Below, one piece after another: positions 45,066-54,750 of a DNA stretch of 64,000 nucleotides (positions are counted from its first letter, which is position 1; every line of letters starts with the position of its first letter). The stretch comes from Lachnospiraceae bacterium (GTDB lineage Bacteria; Bacillota; Clostridia; Lachnospirales; Lachnospiraceae), in assembly GCA_031272185.1 (NCBI GenBank), contig JAISUG010000056.1:1-64000 (forward strand), in the 5' to 3' direction. The position numbers were made by a program, and so were the translations under genes. The notes below the pieces were generated by a model. The model was given only the letters and a program-made list of their open reading frames with translations, made no database searches and was not told the origin of the DNA.

Positions 45066-48000
45066 ATGAAAGGATTGAAAAGGATTAGACGGCGGATATC
45101 CGTGCTGCTGGCCGCGACCATGGCTCTTACCATGGCCGCGCCGGCCCTGCCGGCATATGCCACGGATTACGGCGATGGGGTCACGCTGACCTTTGACCCG
45201 GGCACCGGGCCTGATCTGCTGCATACCACCAACTATGCCACCGGGGCATCGGGTGCCACGCCTGGTACCATCATCGCCCCGTTGCTAACCCCGGCCGCCA
45301 ACCATACTTCCACGGTGGGCGACCATACGGGCACGAGCATTGCGAAAGCAGGGTATCTCATATCGCCGGGTTCTACAGTGGGCTCGCCTGCCGCATCAGG
45401 GGCGTTTGCGGGTATCATGACCGAAAATGTCATCACCCTCGGCGGTGGCGTCGGATCCGGCGCCCGCCCGGTTCTGCCCCAGTTCGTGTCAGGTGTATGG
45501 CCAGGGTTCCAGTTCATCGGCTGGTACAAAGGCGGCGTGAAGCAAGACTACCTGCCCTACGCATACGAGTATGAAGATGTGACGTATGAGGCGCGCTGGG
45601 AAGGCGATTCCTCGGTGCTGTTCAACCTCACCAAACTGCACTACCGCGACCTGAACAGCGCACGTTCTTCCCTGTCCGGGCAGAACCTCAGCGGCGGCCT
45701 CTACACCACCAATGCCGCGGCTTGGCCCACCAGCACCACGTCCGCGCCGGGCGACGTGATCTGGTTCTACGGCACCGCGCCCAATGTGGTGTCGGAGACC
45801 CCCGGCGTGGAGGATCCCATCTCCGCAGCCCCCAACCCGCCGCCCGGATACAAAAAGGACTCAGCCATAGTCAAGAACAACTGGGTCCGCCGGTATGACG
45901 AGATGGGCACCAACGGCGGCGGCACGCACTCACAGGCGGCCGGCATCAACGCCACCAGCCTGAACCTGACCGGTTACATGCCCAACGACGACCTGACAGT
46001 GGGCTACCGGTATGTGCCGGACACCAACAAGACCTTCAAGCTGACGGTGCGCTACGAGACCGGCACCGGCGCCACCTTGGCGCCCGCCCAGGTCATCAGC
46101 GGCACATACTCGGCGGAGGAGCTGATCGCCGCGGGCGACATCAACATCCCGTCGATCACCGCCTACCAGCTGAGCAGCTGGTCCGTGACAGCGGGCGACA
46201 CTGATTCCCTGGCGACGGACGGCGTCATGGGCGTGACCACCATGAACAAGATGCTGGGCACACTGACCAGCGCCCAGACATCCGCCGACCTGTTCAATGC
46301 CACCACGGGCGTGTTCCAGGGCTATATGCCCAACCAGCCCATGACCATCGTCTACGTGTACGCCATCGACCCGTCGTTCACCACCACGGTGACCGTGACG
46401 ACGCTGGACGACGACACGCCGACGCCCAACCAGCTCGACGCGACATATACGTTGACGCCGGTGCCCACCACCAACTTCAACGTGAACATGCCGCAGAAGA
46501 CAGGCTATGGCTATCCGCCTGCGCTCTCCATCACGTCGGGTTCATTCACCGGCGCGGGCGGCAGCGGGACGATCACCAACCCCACCTTGGCTAACCCCTA
46601 TGTCACCCTCCAGACCACCACCGGGGGCGGCACGCTCACGGTGCAGTACTCGAAGGACCTGACGCAGACGTCTTACTGGAGCAAGCTGTTCTACTACACC
46701 GGCGCACACGCACACATCAGCGGGCCGTTGCAGCAGGGCAAGGACCTCCCGGCTGACACCTACGACATCGACGACATCGACCAGTCGGCGATAGGCGTCA
46801 CGGTGAGCGCGGATCCACACTACCGCATCAAGGGATGGTACGCGGCCAACTCCACCGGGCAGTACGCCGGCACGACGGATTCCTATGGGAACCCCACGTC
46901 CACGCCGCTGTCCACCGGCATTACGGTGCCGAGCGGCCAGTACAAGCTCATCCTCATGGCGGAGGAAGACCCGGCTGACTGGTTCACCGTCACGTTCAGC
47001 GCGGGGGCCCATGGCAGCATCTCCGGTGGGACCAACCCCGACCACGTGGTGACCGGGACCACATTCGGCTCCCTGTCCCTGCCCAGCACCAGCCCGGATC
47101 CCCTCTACGCGGTGGATTCCGTGGGCTACCTGGGGTGGTATGACCAGTACGGCAACCCGATGTCATCAACCACACCGATCCTGGCAGGCGGCAACTTCGA
47201 GGCGCGCTTCGTGTCCACAGTGCCTGACGACGGCCTCCTTGCCATCCCGGACGCCTCCGGCTTCGTGGTGGGCAACGACGGCACCGTCAACGACGGCACA
47301 GGCACCATCCACGTGAACGCCCCCAACGAAAACCGCGAGTACTACGTGGTGGACGCCAACGGCGACGTGGTGGCGACCCAGACCGGCAGCGCATTGGGGA
47401 CCAGTGATTTCACCGGCCTCGACCCGGGTGCGGCCTACTACGTGTACGAGGTGTCCAACTCCGTGGCGCCCCTGGCACCGGGGACCCCCTTCACCTATGG
47501 CGGCACGCCGGCGGCGAGCCAGCCTTGCGAGGTGACTATCCCGGCGATCCGCACCAACGCGCCCAACCCGAACTACGCGGTGCAGGACGACCCGGCTGAC
47601 GCCGACAGCCTGCAGCGGATCGTGGTGAGCCCGGCTGCCCCCGGCACCGAGTACGCGCTGCTGGATTCCGACGGCAACGCCATCGACTTCGCGGGCAGCA
47701 ACGGCGGGTGGCTCACGCCCTCCGGCAGCCCACTGGAAGTGATCTTTGACGGGCTGGAGCCCGGCAGGGACTACATTGTGGTGGCGCGCCCCGTGGGCGG
47801 CACCCAGGATCCCGAGGACCAGATCAACCAGGGCAGCAACGTGTCCGTCCATGCGGTCACCAGCGGCACCGAGACATTCACCATCTGGGTGAACGGCGGC
47901 GGGTATGTGGACTCGGTGCAGGATGCAGCGACATCTGGCCTGACGGTCTACGGCTCCATCACCGGCTCCGCCAAGGCTGGCGACACGGTGTTCCTGGACC

Positions 48001-50243
48001 TGTACTCCACGGTCGGGTTCAGCCACTGGGAAGTGAACTCCGGCGATGCGTCCTTTGTCTCCGGCATGTCCGGCGTGGCTTCGCCCACCATCATCATGCC
48101 CAACAGCGACCTGGTGGTCTCAGCGGTCTACGCATACGGCGGGCCGCCCCCGGATCCGCTTGCCAGCCTCACCTATGAGACCAACAGCAGGAATTTCGGG
48201 ATCTACACAGGCAACACCACGCCCGACCCGGCGAACTTCCCGAACGCGGGCATGGAGCAGATCCTCATCGACCTGACCAACAACACCGTCGACAGCTATG
48301 CGTTCACACAGGGCTGGCCGGTGGAGTACACCATCCAGCTCAAGAAGAAGTCCGCCGCCGTGGCGTCACCCTCCGTGGCAGACGACGTGCGCTCCTTCCT
48401 GGGGCTGGGCGACGAGGCGGAAGTGCCCTGGAAGCTGGAACTGAGCCTAAGCCGCGCCGAGAGCAACCATGCGGCCCTGCTGGCCAATGATACCGAGAGG
48501 GACGACCCCTCCTACCCGCTGGCACAGCCTTCCGACCCCGCGGCCATCACCACGCCGCAGACCATAGTGTACGTCACCCTGACTCGTTCCGAGCGCAACG
48601 GCAAGGACTACCACGTGGTGGAGCTCAATGACAACGGCACGCCGGACGACCCGACGGACGACACCATCAGCGATACGGACATCCTGTACTTTGATCCGGA
48701 TCCCAATACCGCCGGAAGCGGCTTCACCGGGACATTCGCCTTCCTGGCGACGGTGGGCAAGGCTTATGCGCTGGTGTACACGCCTGTGTTCAAGGTGACG
48801 GTCTCCAACCCGCACTTCAGCGAGGTGGTGGACTTAAGCATCGAGAAAAACAGCGCGATCGAGGATGCGCCGGAGTATGGCACGCTGACACTCACCGAGT
48901 GGCGCGACCCGACGGACGGCATGCGGTATGAGTTCGTGGGCTTCTCGAAGCTGCCCAACTCCACCACCGTGAACTACCTGCCCGGCGACGAGCACAACAG
49001 CGATTCCCCGCTGTACACCGTCTACAAACCCCTGGCGAAGTACAACACCTCGCCCAAGGGTACCTGGACCCAGGCGCACGACGACCTGAAAGACAAGATC
49101 GACGAGGCCAATGCGCTCCTGGGCACCCTGGACCCCTCCAGCCAGGAATATGCTGACCTGCAAAACGCCATTAACGACGCGAACCTGATCTACAACGACT
49201 GGTACTGGCAGGATGAGCCGGATATCGCCCTCGGCCAGAGCGACCTGCAGGCGGCCATCAATGCGGCCAACGGCAGCGGCGGTGGCCCAGGCCCCGGCCC
49301 GGGTGCTTCCAGCGACGCTGACCTGGGCAGCCTCTCCGTGACCACGGCCACGGGCGTCAATCGCCCGCTCAGCCCGTCCTTCACGCCGGGCAACACAGGC
49401 TACACCGTGACGGTGGCCGCGGGCACATCCGGCGTCACCATCGCGGGCGTCACCTCCGACCCGGGCGCCAGCTACGTGGTGACGGACTCCATGGGCAATG
49501 TATGCCCCGGCGGCGTGTGCTCGCCCCTGAGCGCCGGCTCGAACATCTTCTACGTGACGGTGACAGCGGCTGACGGTACGGTCAAGACCTACACCGTGAC
49601 CATCACCGTGGCTTCCGGCGGCGGGAGCGGCGGTGGCAGCGGCGGGAGCGGCGGGAGCGGCGGCGGCAGCTCTTCCTCCGGCGGCGGGCCCACCGGTTCC
49701 GCGAACCTGTACCGCACCTATGCGGCGGGTATCGACGGCAACTGGAACAACTTCGACCAGGCCAACCACGGCTGGGAGTTCATCCTCACCACAGGCGCGA
49801 AGCTCACCGCTACTTGGGCGAACGTGCGCTATACCTGGGACGGCGTGACCGAGCTGCGGACCTATCACTTCGACGCCAACGGTGTGATGGATTCGGGCTG
49901 GTTCCTGGACAGCGACGGCAACTGGTACTACCTGTCCGAAGACCATGACGGCTGGTTCGGCCATGTGGTCAAGGGCTGGAGCCAGAACCCCCATGACGGC
50001 AGGTGGTATTATCTCAGCCCCGTCACAGGGAAGATGGTCACCGGCTGGCAGCTCATCGACAGCGAGTGGTACTACTTCACCGCTTCGAACACCGCCCAGA
50101 CCTGGACCTACAACGCGGCCCAGGAGATCTGGCAGTACACCAACACCAGCGCCCGCCCGCTGGGCAGCCTCTACGTCAACGAGACGACGCCGGACGGCTT
50201 CCCCGTGGGGGTCAACGGGAACTGGCTGAGGGAGACGCCTTAA
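45066..50243 (+). CDS. Large secreted surface protein, paralogue of the preceding one
   Basis: About 1725 residues with a signal peptide ending PALPAYA. Domain order mirrors the upstream giant: B-type repeat modules (FIGWYKGG, YRIKGWYAAN, YLGWYDQYG), shared MPNQPMTIVYVYA and LDPGAAYYVYEVSNS motifs, then a cadherin-like beta-sandwich (LGSLSVTTATG..YTVTVAAGTSGVTIAG, about 1415-1515), a Gly/Ser linker (about 1517-1541), and wall-binding repeats (YHFDANGVMDSGWF, GNWYYLSEDHDGWFG, GRWYYLSPVTGKM) ending TPDGFPVGVNGNW. ATG 45066 lies 15 bp after the previous stop with GGAGG at 45051-45055. A role as partner adhesin of the same operon is inferred. Confidence 0.85.
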   Translation: MKGLKRIRRRISVLLAATMALTMAAPALPAYATDYGDGVTLTFDPGTGPDLLHTTNYATGASGATPGTIIAPLLTPAANHTSTVGDHTGTSIAKAGYLISPGSTVGSPAASGAFAGIMTENVITLGGGVGSGARPVLPQFVSGVWPGFQFIGWYKGGVKQDYLPYAYEYEDVTYEARWEGDSSVLFNLTKLHYRDLNSARSSLSGQNLSGGLYTTNAAAWPTSTTSAPGDVIWFYGTAPNVVSETPGVEDPISAAPNPPPGYKKDSAIVKNNWVRRYDEMGTNGGGTHSQAAGINATSLNLTGYMPNDDLTVGYRYVPDTNKTFKLTVRYETGTGATLAPAQVISGTYSAEELIAAGDINIPSITAYQLSSWSVTAGDTDSLATDGVMGVTTMNKMLGTLTSAQTSADLFNATTGVFQGYMPNQPMTIVYVYAIDPSFTTTVTVTTLDDDTPTPNQLDATYTLTPVPTTNFNVNMPQKTGYGYPPALSITSGSFTGAGGSGTITNPTLANPYVTLQTTTGGGTLTVQYSKDLTQTSYWSKLFYYTGAHAHISGPLQQGKDLPADTYDIDDIDQSAIGVTVSADPHYRIKGWYAANSTGQYAGTTDSYGNPTSTPLSTGITVPSGQYKLILMAEEDPADWFTVTFSAGAHGSISGGTNPDHVVTGTTFGSLSLPSTSPDPLYAVDSVGYLGWYDQYGNPMSSTTPILAGGNFEARFVSTVPDDGLLAIPDASGFVVGNDGTVNDGTGTIHVNAPNENREYYVVDANGDVVATQTGSALGTSDFTGLDPGAAYYVYEVSNSVAPLAPGTPFTYGGTPAASQPCEVTIPAIRTNAPNPNYAVQDDPADADSLQRIVVSPAAPGTEYALLDSDGNAIDFAGSNGGWLTPSGSPLEVIFDGLEPGRDYIVVARPVGGTQDPEDQINQGSNVSVHAVTSGTETFTIWVNGGGYVDSVQDAATSGLTVYGSITGSAKAGDTVFLDLYSTVGFSHWEVNSGDASFVSGMSGVASPTIIMPNSDLVVSAVYAYGGPPPDPLASLTYETNSRNFGIYTGNTTPDPANFPNAGMEQILIDLTNNTVDSYAFTQGWPVEYTIQLKKKSAAVASPSVADDVRSFLGLGDEAEVPWKLELSLSRAESNHAALLANDTERDDPSYPLAQPSDPAAITTPQTIVYVTLTRSERNGKDYHVVELNDNGTPDDPTDDTISDTDILYFDPDPNTAGSGFTGTFAFLATVGKAYALVYTPVFKVTVSNPHFSEVVDLSIEKNSAIEDAPEYGTLTLTEWRDPTDGMRYEFVGFSKLPNSTTVNYLPGDEHNSDSPLYTVYKPLAKYNTSPKGTWTQAHDDLKDKIDEANALLGTLDPSSQEYADLQNAINDANLIYNDWYWQDEPDIALGQSDLQAAINAANGSGGGPGPGPGASSDADLGSLSVTTATGVNRPLSPSFTPGNTGYTVTVAAGTSGVTIAGVTSDPGASYVVTDSMGNVCPGGVCSPLSAGSNIFYVTVTAADGTVKTYTVTITVASGGGSGGGSGGSGGSGGGSSSSGGGPTGSANLYRTYAAGIDGNWNNFDQANHGWEFILTTGAKLTATWANVRYTWDGVTELRTYHFDANGVMDSGWFLDSDGNWYYLSEDHDGWFGHVVKGWSQNPHDGRWYYLSPVTGKMVTGWQLIDSEWYYFTASNTAQTWTYNAAQEIWQYTNTSARPLGSLYVNETTPDGFPVGVNGNWLRETP

Positions 50244-51748
50244 AAGGCGCACAGTACGCGGAGCCATACATCAAGGCAATACGCCGGGGGCGGCGCGGAA
50301 AACCCATAGGGGTTGCCTTGCCGCCCCGGCGAAAGAAAGATGCGACGTGGGCTTTGCCCACTTGTGTGCAAGCAGGCAGACCGACATGAAGACAGGACGC
50401 CGGCCGAAAAGTGCGACGGGGTATGCCCGAGACGCTTATGGAACATGCTTTCGGCCGCACGAAGACAGCACACTGACCAGATAGTGCGACGGGGTATGCC
50501 CGTGACGCTTATGGAACATGCTTTCGGCCGCACGAAGACAGCACGCTGACCGGATAGTGCGACGGGAGAGCGGGGAAACCTGCGAAACCCACTTGCTCCA
50601 CCACTTGCAGGAACAAGGATGCACGTACTTTGACTAGGTATGATTCAAACTGCAATGCTTCGACTGCGATATGGACCCGGCCGCCGCAACTGCTTCGCGG
50701 GGCCCGGGACATATCACATGAACGTGACAGCCGCATGGCACACCTGCGGACCCATCCTGCGTCCAACCCGCGCAGGACGGGGGAACCGCAGATGGAACAC
50801 ATTTGCGAAACCATCCAAAGTCCAACCCGCTATGGCCGGGGATCGCAGATGTGGTTTGACGGGATCGACTGCGCTTTGTAGCCCGCGTGGACTTATGCGC
50901 AAGGGCGTGAACCCGAAAACGAATTGGCCATCGGCAACTGACTACCAGACGGATAGACCAATCCGGGCGTGTGTGCCTGACCCAGAAACCGTACCAAGGA
51001 AATACGGCGGACGGGCTTCACAGACGGACGGAACCTGCGGGGATTTGCCCCCTGCAGGTCGTGCCCAAGCAGACACATGGATGAGATCCTGCCACGAGCA
51101 CCGCCCCAAGGCGACAAAAATGCAAGTGGCTGCATGTACCGTACCGACTGTAACTGCGCGAAGCCAGCGGAGCATTGGCGGGTGAACGCACAGTGATCAG
51201 TGATAACGTAACCCGGTACAGAAAACCGGAATCGGACACAGCACATAGGTACAGAAAACCGGTATCGGACACAGCACATAGGTGCATAGTACGATTCGAT
51301 CAAAATATTTGAAACTTGACTGCCGCGCTGCGTCGGCCCCGGACCATCCTTGGTGGAGGGGCGGCGGGCGGGCCCGGCAGGAGAGGCCCGGAGGGAATAC
51401 AGATCTGCATCGTCATCAACGCCGGCACATGTGTCAGCACAAGCACATGTAGGCGGCGGCGGAAAAGGCAGGAAATGGCTGGATCCGGGGAACCGGAGAA
51501 AGCCCCGGTGGCTGGATCCGGGGAACCGGAGAAAGCCCATATGCCTGAATCCGATATGATGAGAGTGGAGTATGACCCCCAGGTACTGCCCAAACAGAAG
51601 GATCTGTCCGAAAGAGATCACAATAAAGTACAAATGAACGCAAAGAATACAAAAAAACCAAGAGAACGCAAAAGAACATGAAGCAACCCCCCGCACCCGC
51701 CGATCAATCGGCAGATGCGGGGGTTGTGTTATTTCTCTTTGCGCTAAG
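50244..51748. other. 1.5-kb repeat-rich stretch without a supported gene
   Basis: Contains a stem CAAGGCAA (50272-50279)/TTGCCTTG (50313-50320) without a T-run; the 73-bp repeats listed separately; a diverged duplicated segment near 50752-50880 (tccaacccgc motifs); a 33-bp two-copy repeat (gtacagaaaaccgg at 51216 and 51249); and another 33-bp two-copy repeat (ggatccggggaaccggagaa at 51481 and 51514). Short frames here have no ribosome site or family match. Confidence 0.7.
50411..50566. repeat. 73-bp tandem repeat
   Basis: The unit starting gtgcgacggggtatgcccg begins at 50411 and 50484 and partly at 50557, exactly 73 bp apart, with about four differences between the full copies. A further degraded copy may precede at about 50340. 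Confidence 0.92.
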
Positions 51749-51852
51749 CTAGGTCTTCATGCGATCCGCTAGGATTTGACTCATGTTTCTTTCCTCCTCG
51801 CTGAGGTTCTGGTAATCCACGATATCACAGGCTTCTCTGATATGGTCGGGCA
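51749..51852 (-). pseudogene. Duplicated C-terminal fragment of an Rpn-type gene
   Basis: Minus-strand bases 51852-51782 repeat 52126-52056 of the Rpn gene with a few changes, and in frame they read DHIREACDIVDYQNLSEEER then NMSQILADRMKT and a TAG at 51749. The intact gene runs into this copy in a different frame and ends there at 51825. A similar sequence gctaggatttgac also occurs twice. This looks like the tail of a second Rpn gene left by a deletion, or a local duplication. Confidence 0.8.
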
Positions 51853-52862
51853 TCATTGGGCACGGTAGTCCCTCTCGCTTTGCGCTCAGCTAGGATTTGA
51901 CGTATCTCGGCGGCGGACTTTCCTTGATCCAAAAGATACAGGACATCATCGCGTCCTTCTTCTCGACCTTCTTCGCGGCCTTCTTCGCGGCCGATACGCC
52001 TGTTGTAGGAGAGTATCGCCTTGTGGTCTTCCCGTGCCAGTTCTTCCATGTCGATCATGTTTCTTTCCTCCTCGCTGAGGTTCTGGTAATCTACGATATC
52101 ACAGGCTTCTTTGATATAGTCGGGCGCATCTGCCGGTACGCGGCCCAGGTTGAAGTAGTCGATCCAGTAACGTATGCGTTTCCGGGTTGCCTTCGATTTC
52201 TTGGGCAATTCCAGGAACGACAGGTTAATCGGGCTTCCTCCCGGATACTGCTGTCGGTTCTTGGTGTCATACAGGCCAAAATCCCTAAAGGGTTTCTCGT
52301 CTTGTTTGAAATGTATAAAGTCCATGATGCATATCTCGTATATCGGGCGCAGGGAGCTGTATTTCGCTCCATGTGTTTCGTCCGGGAGGGCTTGGAACTC
52401 TTTTTGCCCATAACCTGATATGTACCTGGAAGCGGCGTAGTACAGGATCCTGTGTTCGAGGTAGTCATGTGGATGTATCTGAAGCTCGATGCTGATCAAC
52501 CGGTTGTCCGGCAGTTTGGCGACGACATCCACGATGGTTTCATAGAGCGGCACTTTGCCGGTTGTCGCTCTGTATGTCCGTATGTCATATGGGTTCGAGA
52601 TGTGGATGTCGTCAGCTTCGAGCCTCAGCATGTCCCGGATGAACCCTTTCAGTATGTGACGGTGTTCCTCGGATGAAAAAACCTTGCGGAAGCACAGGTC
52701 GGTTTTCGGGGTGACAGGCTGCCGGGATGCATCAGTCTGTGCGTAAGTCAGCTGTATGGTGTCTGTCTGTGCGTCAGCCAGCTGGGCGGCAGCGGACTCT
52801 GGGTTGGCATCCGCTGGTGCAACATCTTTTGGATCTATTTGTGGATTCATTTCCTTGGGCAT
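51825..52862 (-). CDS. Rpn family recombination-promoting nuclease / PD-(D/E)XK transposase
   Basis: The 345-residue protein has the PD-(D/E)XK transposase-family core: KTDLCFRKVFSSEEHRHIL, ETIVDVVAKLPDNRLISIEL with the Asp and Glu-x-Gln pair, RILYYAASRYISGYG, and the RKRIRYWIDYFN helix. Family members are DNA endonucleases of mobile or recombination-related origin and are often multicopy. The N-terminal 45 residues are an Ala/Asp/Thr-rich repeat (LADAQTDTIQLTYAQTDA). The C-terminus includes GREEGREEGREEG. ATG 52862 follows AAAGGAAAAC; the promoter is 17 bp upstream of that. No terminal inverted repeats are visible around it. Confidence 0.85.
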   Translation of the reverse strand: MPKEMNPQIDPKDVAPADANPESAAAQLADAQTDTIQLTYAQTDASRQPVTPKTDLCFRKVFSSEEHRHILKGFIRDMLRLEADDIHISNPYDIRTYRATTGKVPLYETIVDVVAKLPDNRLISIELQIHPHDYLEHRILYYAASRYISGYGQKEFQALPDETHGAKYSSLRPIYEICIMDFIHFKQDEKPFRDFGLYDTKNRQQYPGGSPINLSFLELPKKSKATRKRIRYWIDYFNLGRVPADAPDYIKEACDIVDYQNLSEEERNMIDMEELAREDHKAILSYNRRIGREEGREEGREEGRDDVLYLLDQGKSAAEIRQILAERKARGTTVPNDARPYQRSL

Positions 52863-52878
52863 TTCGTTTTCCTTTCTT

Positions 52879-52907
52879 ATTGTACTCTATGCATGTGAGG
52901 AAATCAA
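52879..52907 (-). promoter_or_regulatory. Sigma-A-type promoter of the Rpn gene
   Basis: On the minus strand TTGATT (plus-strand 52902-52907) and TACAAT (52879-52884) are 17 bp apart. The transcript would start only about 10 bp before the start codon. Confidence 0.75.
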
Positions 52908-53321
52908 GAAAAATCGAGCCGTAAAGTGACGGCACAAACATGGTATGTCGACTGAAAGTACACGAGAATCGTGCGAAGAACGTCAAGACATAGGTGCGCT
53001 TGATTATTGATCGGTTTTTGCTGTTGATTTGCTCAATGCAATGCAGCGTTGCAAATAACTGCTTGTCATATTATATCACAGTATTGCCTGAATTGCTATG
53101 GAAATGACTTCCAAATACCAAAATTCGGACCTTTTGGATCGATTTGTAAACCTCGGGGTGAAGGTTTGGATTTGGCCGGCCAGGCCTGTGACGGAAATCT
53201 ACACATATATTATCCAAAAATTGGTCATATAATTCCTGAACTAATCATAAAGAAAGGTTGTAATACGGCACAAAATATGTTAGTATAGCCGTGAAATTCA
53301 GCGATTAGGCAACAAATCAAC

Positions 53322-53390
53322 ATTATATGAAATTTCATGATTGACTCGCCCGATCCCGGGCATTTATGATCTGCGAATTTCATATAATGA
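53322..53390. repeat. 14-bp perfect inverted repeat in an AT-rich gap
   Basis: CATTATATGAAATT (53322-53335) and AATTTCATATAATG (53377-53390) are exact inverses with a 41-nt spacer that itself contains GCCCG/CGGGC. The surrounding stretch 52908-53456 has no supported gene; a 79-codon frame at 53049 lacks a ribosome site. The structure could be a cruciform, an operator pair or the remnant of a small mobile element. Confidence 0.75.
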
Positions 53391-53456
53391 TGAGCTTTGC
53401 TGCCCGTGGTGTACTCCCGGCAGTGATCTGTGGTTACGGGCAGGATGGGCACAGGT

Positions 53457-53607
53457 TGTCGCTCCGCTGACCAAACCTTGCGCAAAGTTGAGACTCAAGA
53501 GGTGCGGGCCGGTTGCGTGACATGGTATGATGTCCGCAGACTAAACCCAGCGCAAAGTCAAGGCTAATGTCGAACGCGCATTGTTTGGTTGGTGGGGACA
53601 TATCGGC
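53457..53607. repeat. Dispersed palindromic element, copy A (one half plus one full)
   Basis: A left half (gctgaccaaaccttgcgcaa then agttgag, to about 53495) is followed by a full copy at 53531-53607 (gactaaacc.agcgcaaagt, cgaacgcgcattgtttggtt and ggtggggacatatc). It lies just upstream of the DeoR gene and may overlap its promoter region. Confidence 0.75.
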
Positions 53608-53688
53608 CCGGATGGTGCGACGGTTCGGTGCGGGCATGAGGCCGCACCCTGTACTTGACATGTCATGTAATGTGGAAAGGGGGGAGTT

Positions 53689-54582
53689 ATGGGGAATGCG
53701 ACGCCAGAGGGGGCAACCGGTTTGGGAAGACGTGCGGTGCGCCACTGCAGGCTGGCCGCCCCCATAGGTTCTATGAAGAGAGAGAGGGCGATTGTTGAGG
53801 GCAGGCGGGAGCAGTTGGTGCAGCTGGTAAGGGAGAACCCACTCATAAAAGTGGACCAGCTGGCCCACCGGTTGGATGTTTCGGCGATTACCATCAGAAG
53901 GGATTTGCAGGCATTGGAGGAGGCGAAGCGGCTGGTGCGCTTTTACGGCGGCGCCAGGCTGCTGCAGCCTGAGGACGACCAGGAATGGGGCCGCATGGTC
54001 AGGGCAGGCGCCGGGGCTTCGGATTTCTCCAAAGACGAGGTGTACTGTTACCGTGAGCAGATAGCGCGATTCGCTGCCCAGTTCGTGGAGGCGCACGACA
54101 CGGTGTTCGTGAACAACAGCAGGAATGCGCTGCAGATGGTGGGGTTCATCTCCGTGGAGGACGTGACGGTGATCACCAACAACAGCAACGCCATGAACAA
54201 AATGCGGACCAATGGCGTGAAGGTGGTGATGACCGGGGGCGAGCTGGGGGGGCCCAAATACGCCATGGTGGGGGACTTCGCCATCCGCAACCTGGAGAAG
54301 GTCTATGCCAAAAAGGCATTCCTGGGGTGTTATGGCATCTCCCCGGAGGCGGGCGTGACCACGGAGATCCTCTCGGAAGTGGGGGTGGACGAGCTCATGG
54401 CCCAGCATTCCACCGACGAGGTGTACATACTGGCCGACCACACCAAGGTCGGGCAGCGGGGCAGTTACGTGGAATGTGCGCTGGGGTCCGTGACGAGCCT
54501 GATCACCGACGAAAAGGCGCCGGAGGACGTACTGGACCGGCTGCGGGATGCGGGGGTGCGTGTGTACCAGGTGAAGAGGTGA
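53689..54582 (+). CDS. DeoR/GlpR family transcriptional regulator
   Basis: N-terminal DeoR helix-turn-helix (LIKVDQLAHRLDVSAITIRR) and a C-terminal sugar-phosphate sensor (VFVNNSRNALQMVGF, LGCYGISPEAGVTTEI, YILADHTKVGQRG). Such proteins usually repress sugar genes until a phosphorylated sugar binds. ATG 53689 is used because it follows GGAAAGGGGGGAG; it adds 28 residues before the conserved part, whereas ATG 53773 has no ribosome site. A palindrome TGACATGTCA lies about 30 bp upstream and could be its own operator. The target is not evident from the neighbours. Confidence 0.85.
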   Translation: MGNATPEGATGLGRRAVRHCRLAAPIGSMKRERAIVEGRREQLVQLVRENPLIKVDQLAHRLDVSAITIRRDLQALEEAKRLVRFYGGARLLQPEDDQEWGRMVRAGAGASDFSKDEVYCYREQIARFAAQFVEAHDTVFVNNSRNALQMVGFISVEDVTVITNNSNAMNKMRTNGVKVVMTGGELGGPKYAMVGDFAIRNLEKVYAKKAFLGCYGISPEAGVTTEILSEVGVDELMAQHSTDEVYILADHTKVGQRGSYVECALGSVTSLITDEKAPEDVLDRLRDAGVRVYQVKR

Positions 54583-54667
54583 ATATGCTTCCAAAAACGA
54601 CCCCGCACCTCCTATTAATAGTCGCTTGCCAATCGCCATTTGATTTGATATAGTATGTATGGGTTTT

Positions 54668-54699
54668 GACGAGCATTGTTTAGTTGGTGAAGCGATACC
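54668..54699. repeat. Dispersed palindromic element, partial copy E
   Basis: Only the right part is present (gacgagcattgtttagttgg then tgaagcgatacc), between the DeoR gene and nadE. Confidence 0.6.
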
Positions 54700-54750
54700 A
54701 TGCGGGAGTATCGATACCTATGGTATGTCGAAATAATGAGGGGCGGGCGT

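Noticed and set aside
50272..50320. Terminator after the surface-protein operon
   Set aside because: The stem CAAGGCAA/TTGCCTTG is real but has a GC-rich loop and no T-run.
50640..51690. Small plus- and minus-strand frames in the repeat-rich gap
   Set aside because: Short, repeat-derived, without ribosome sites or recognisable domains.
53049..53288. 79-codon frame in the gap before the DeoR gene
   Set aside because: No ribosome site, no family match, and composition like surrounding AT-rich non-coding DNA.
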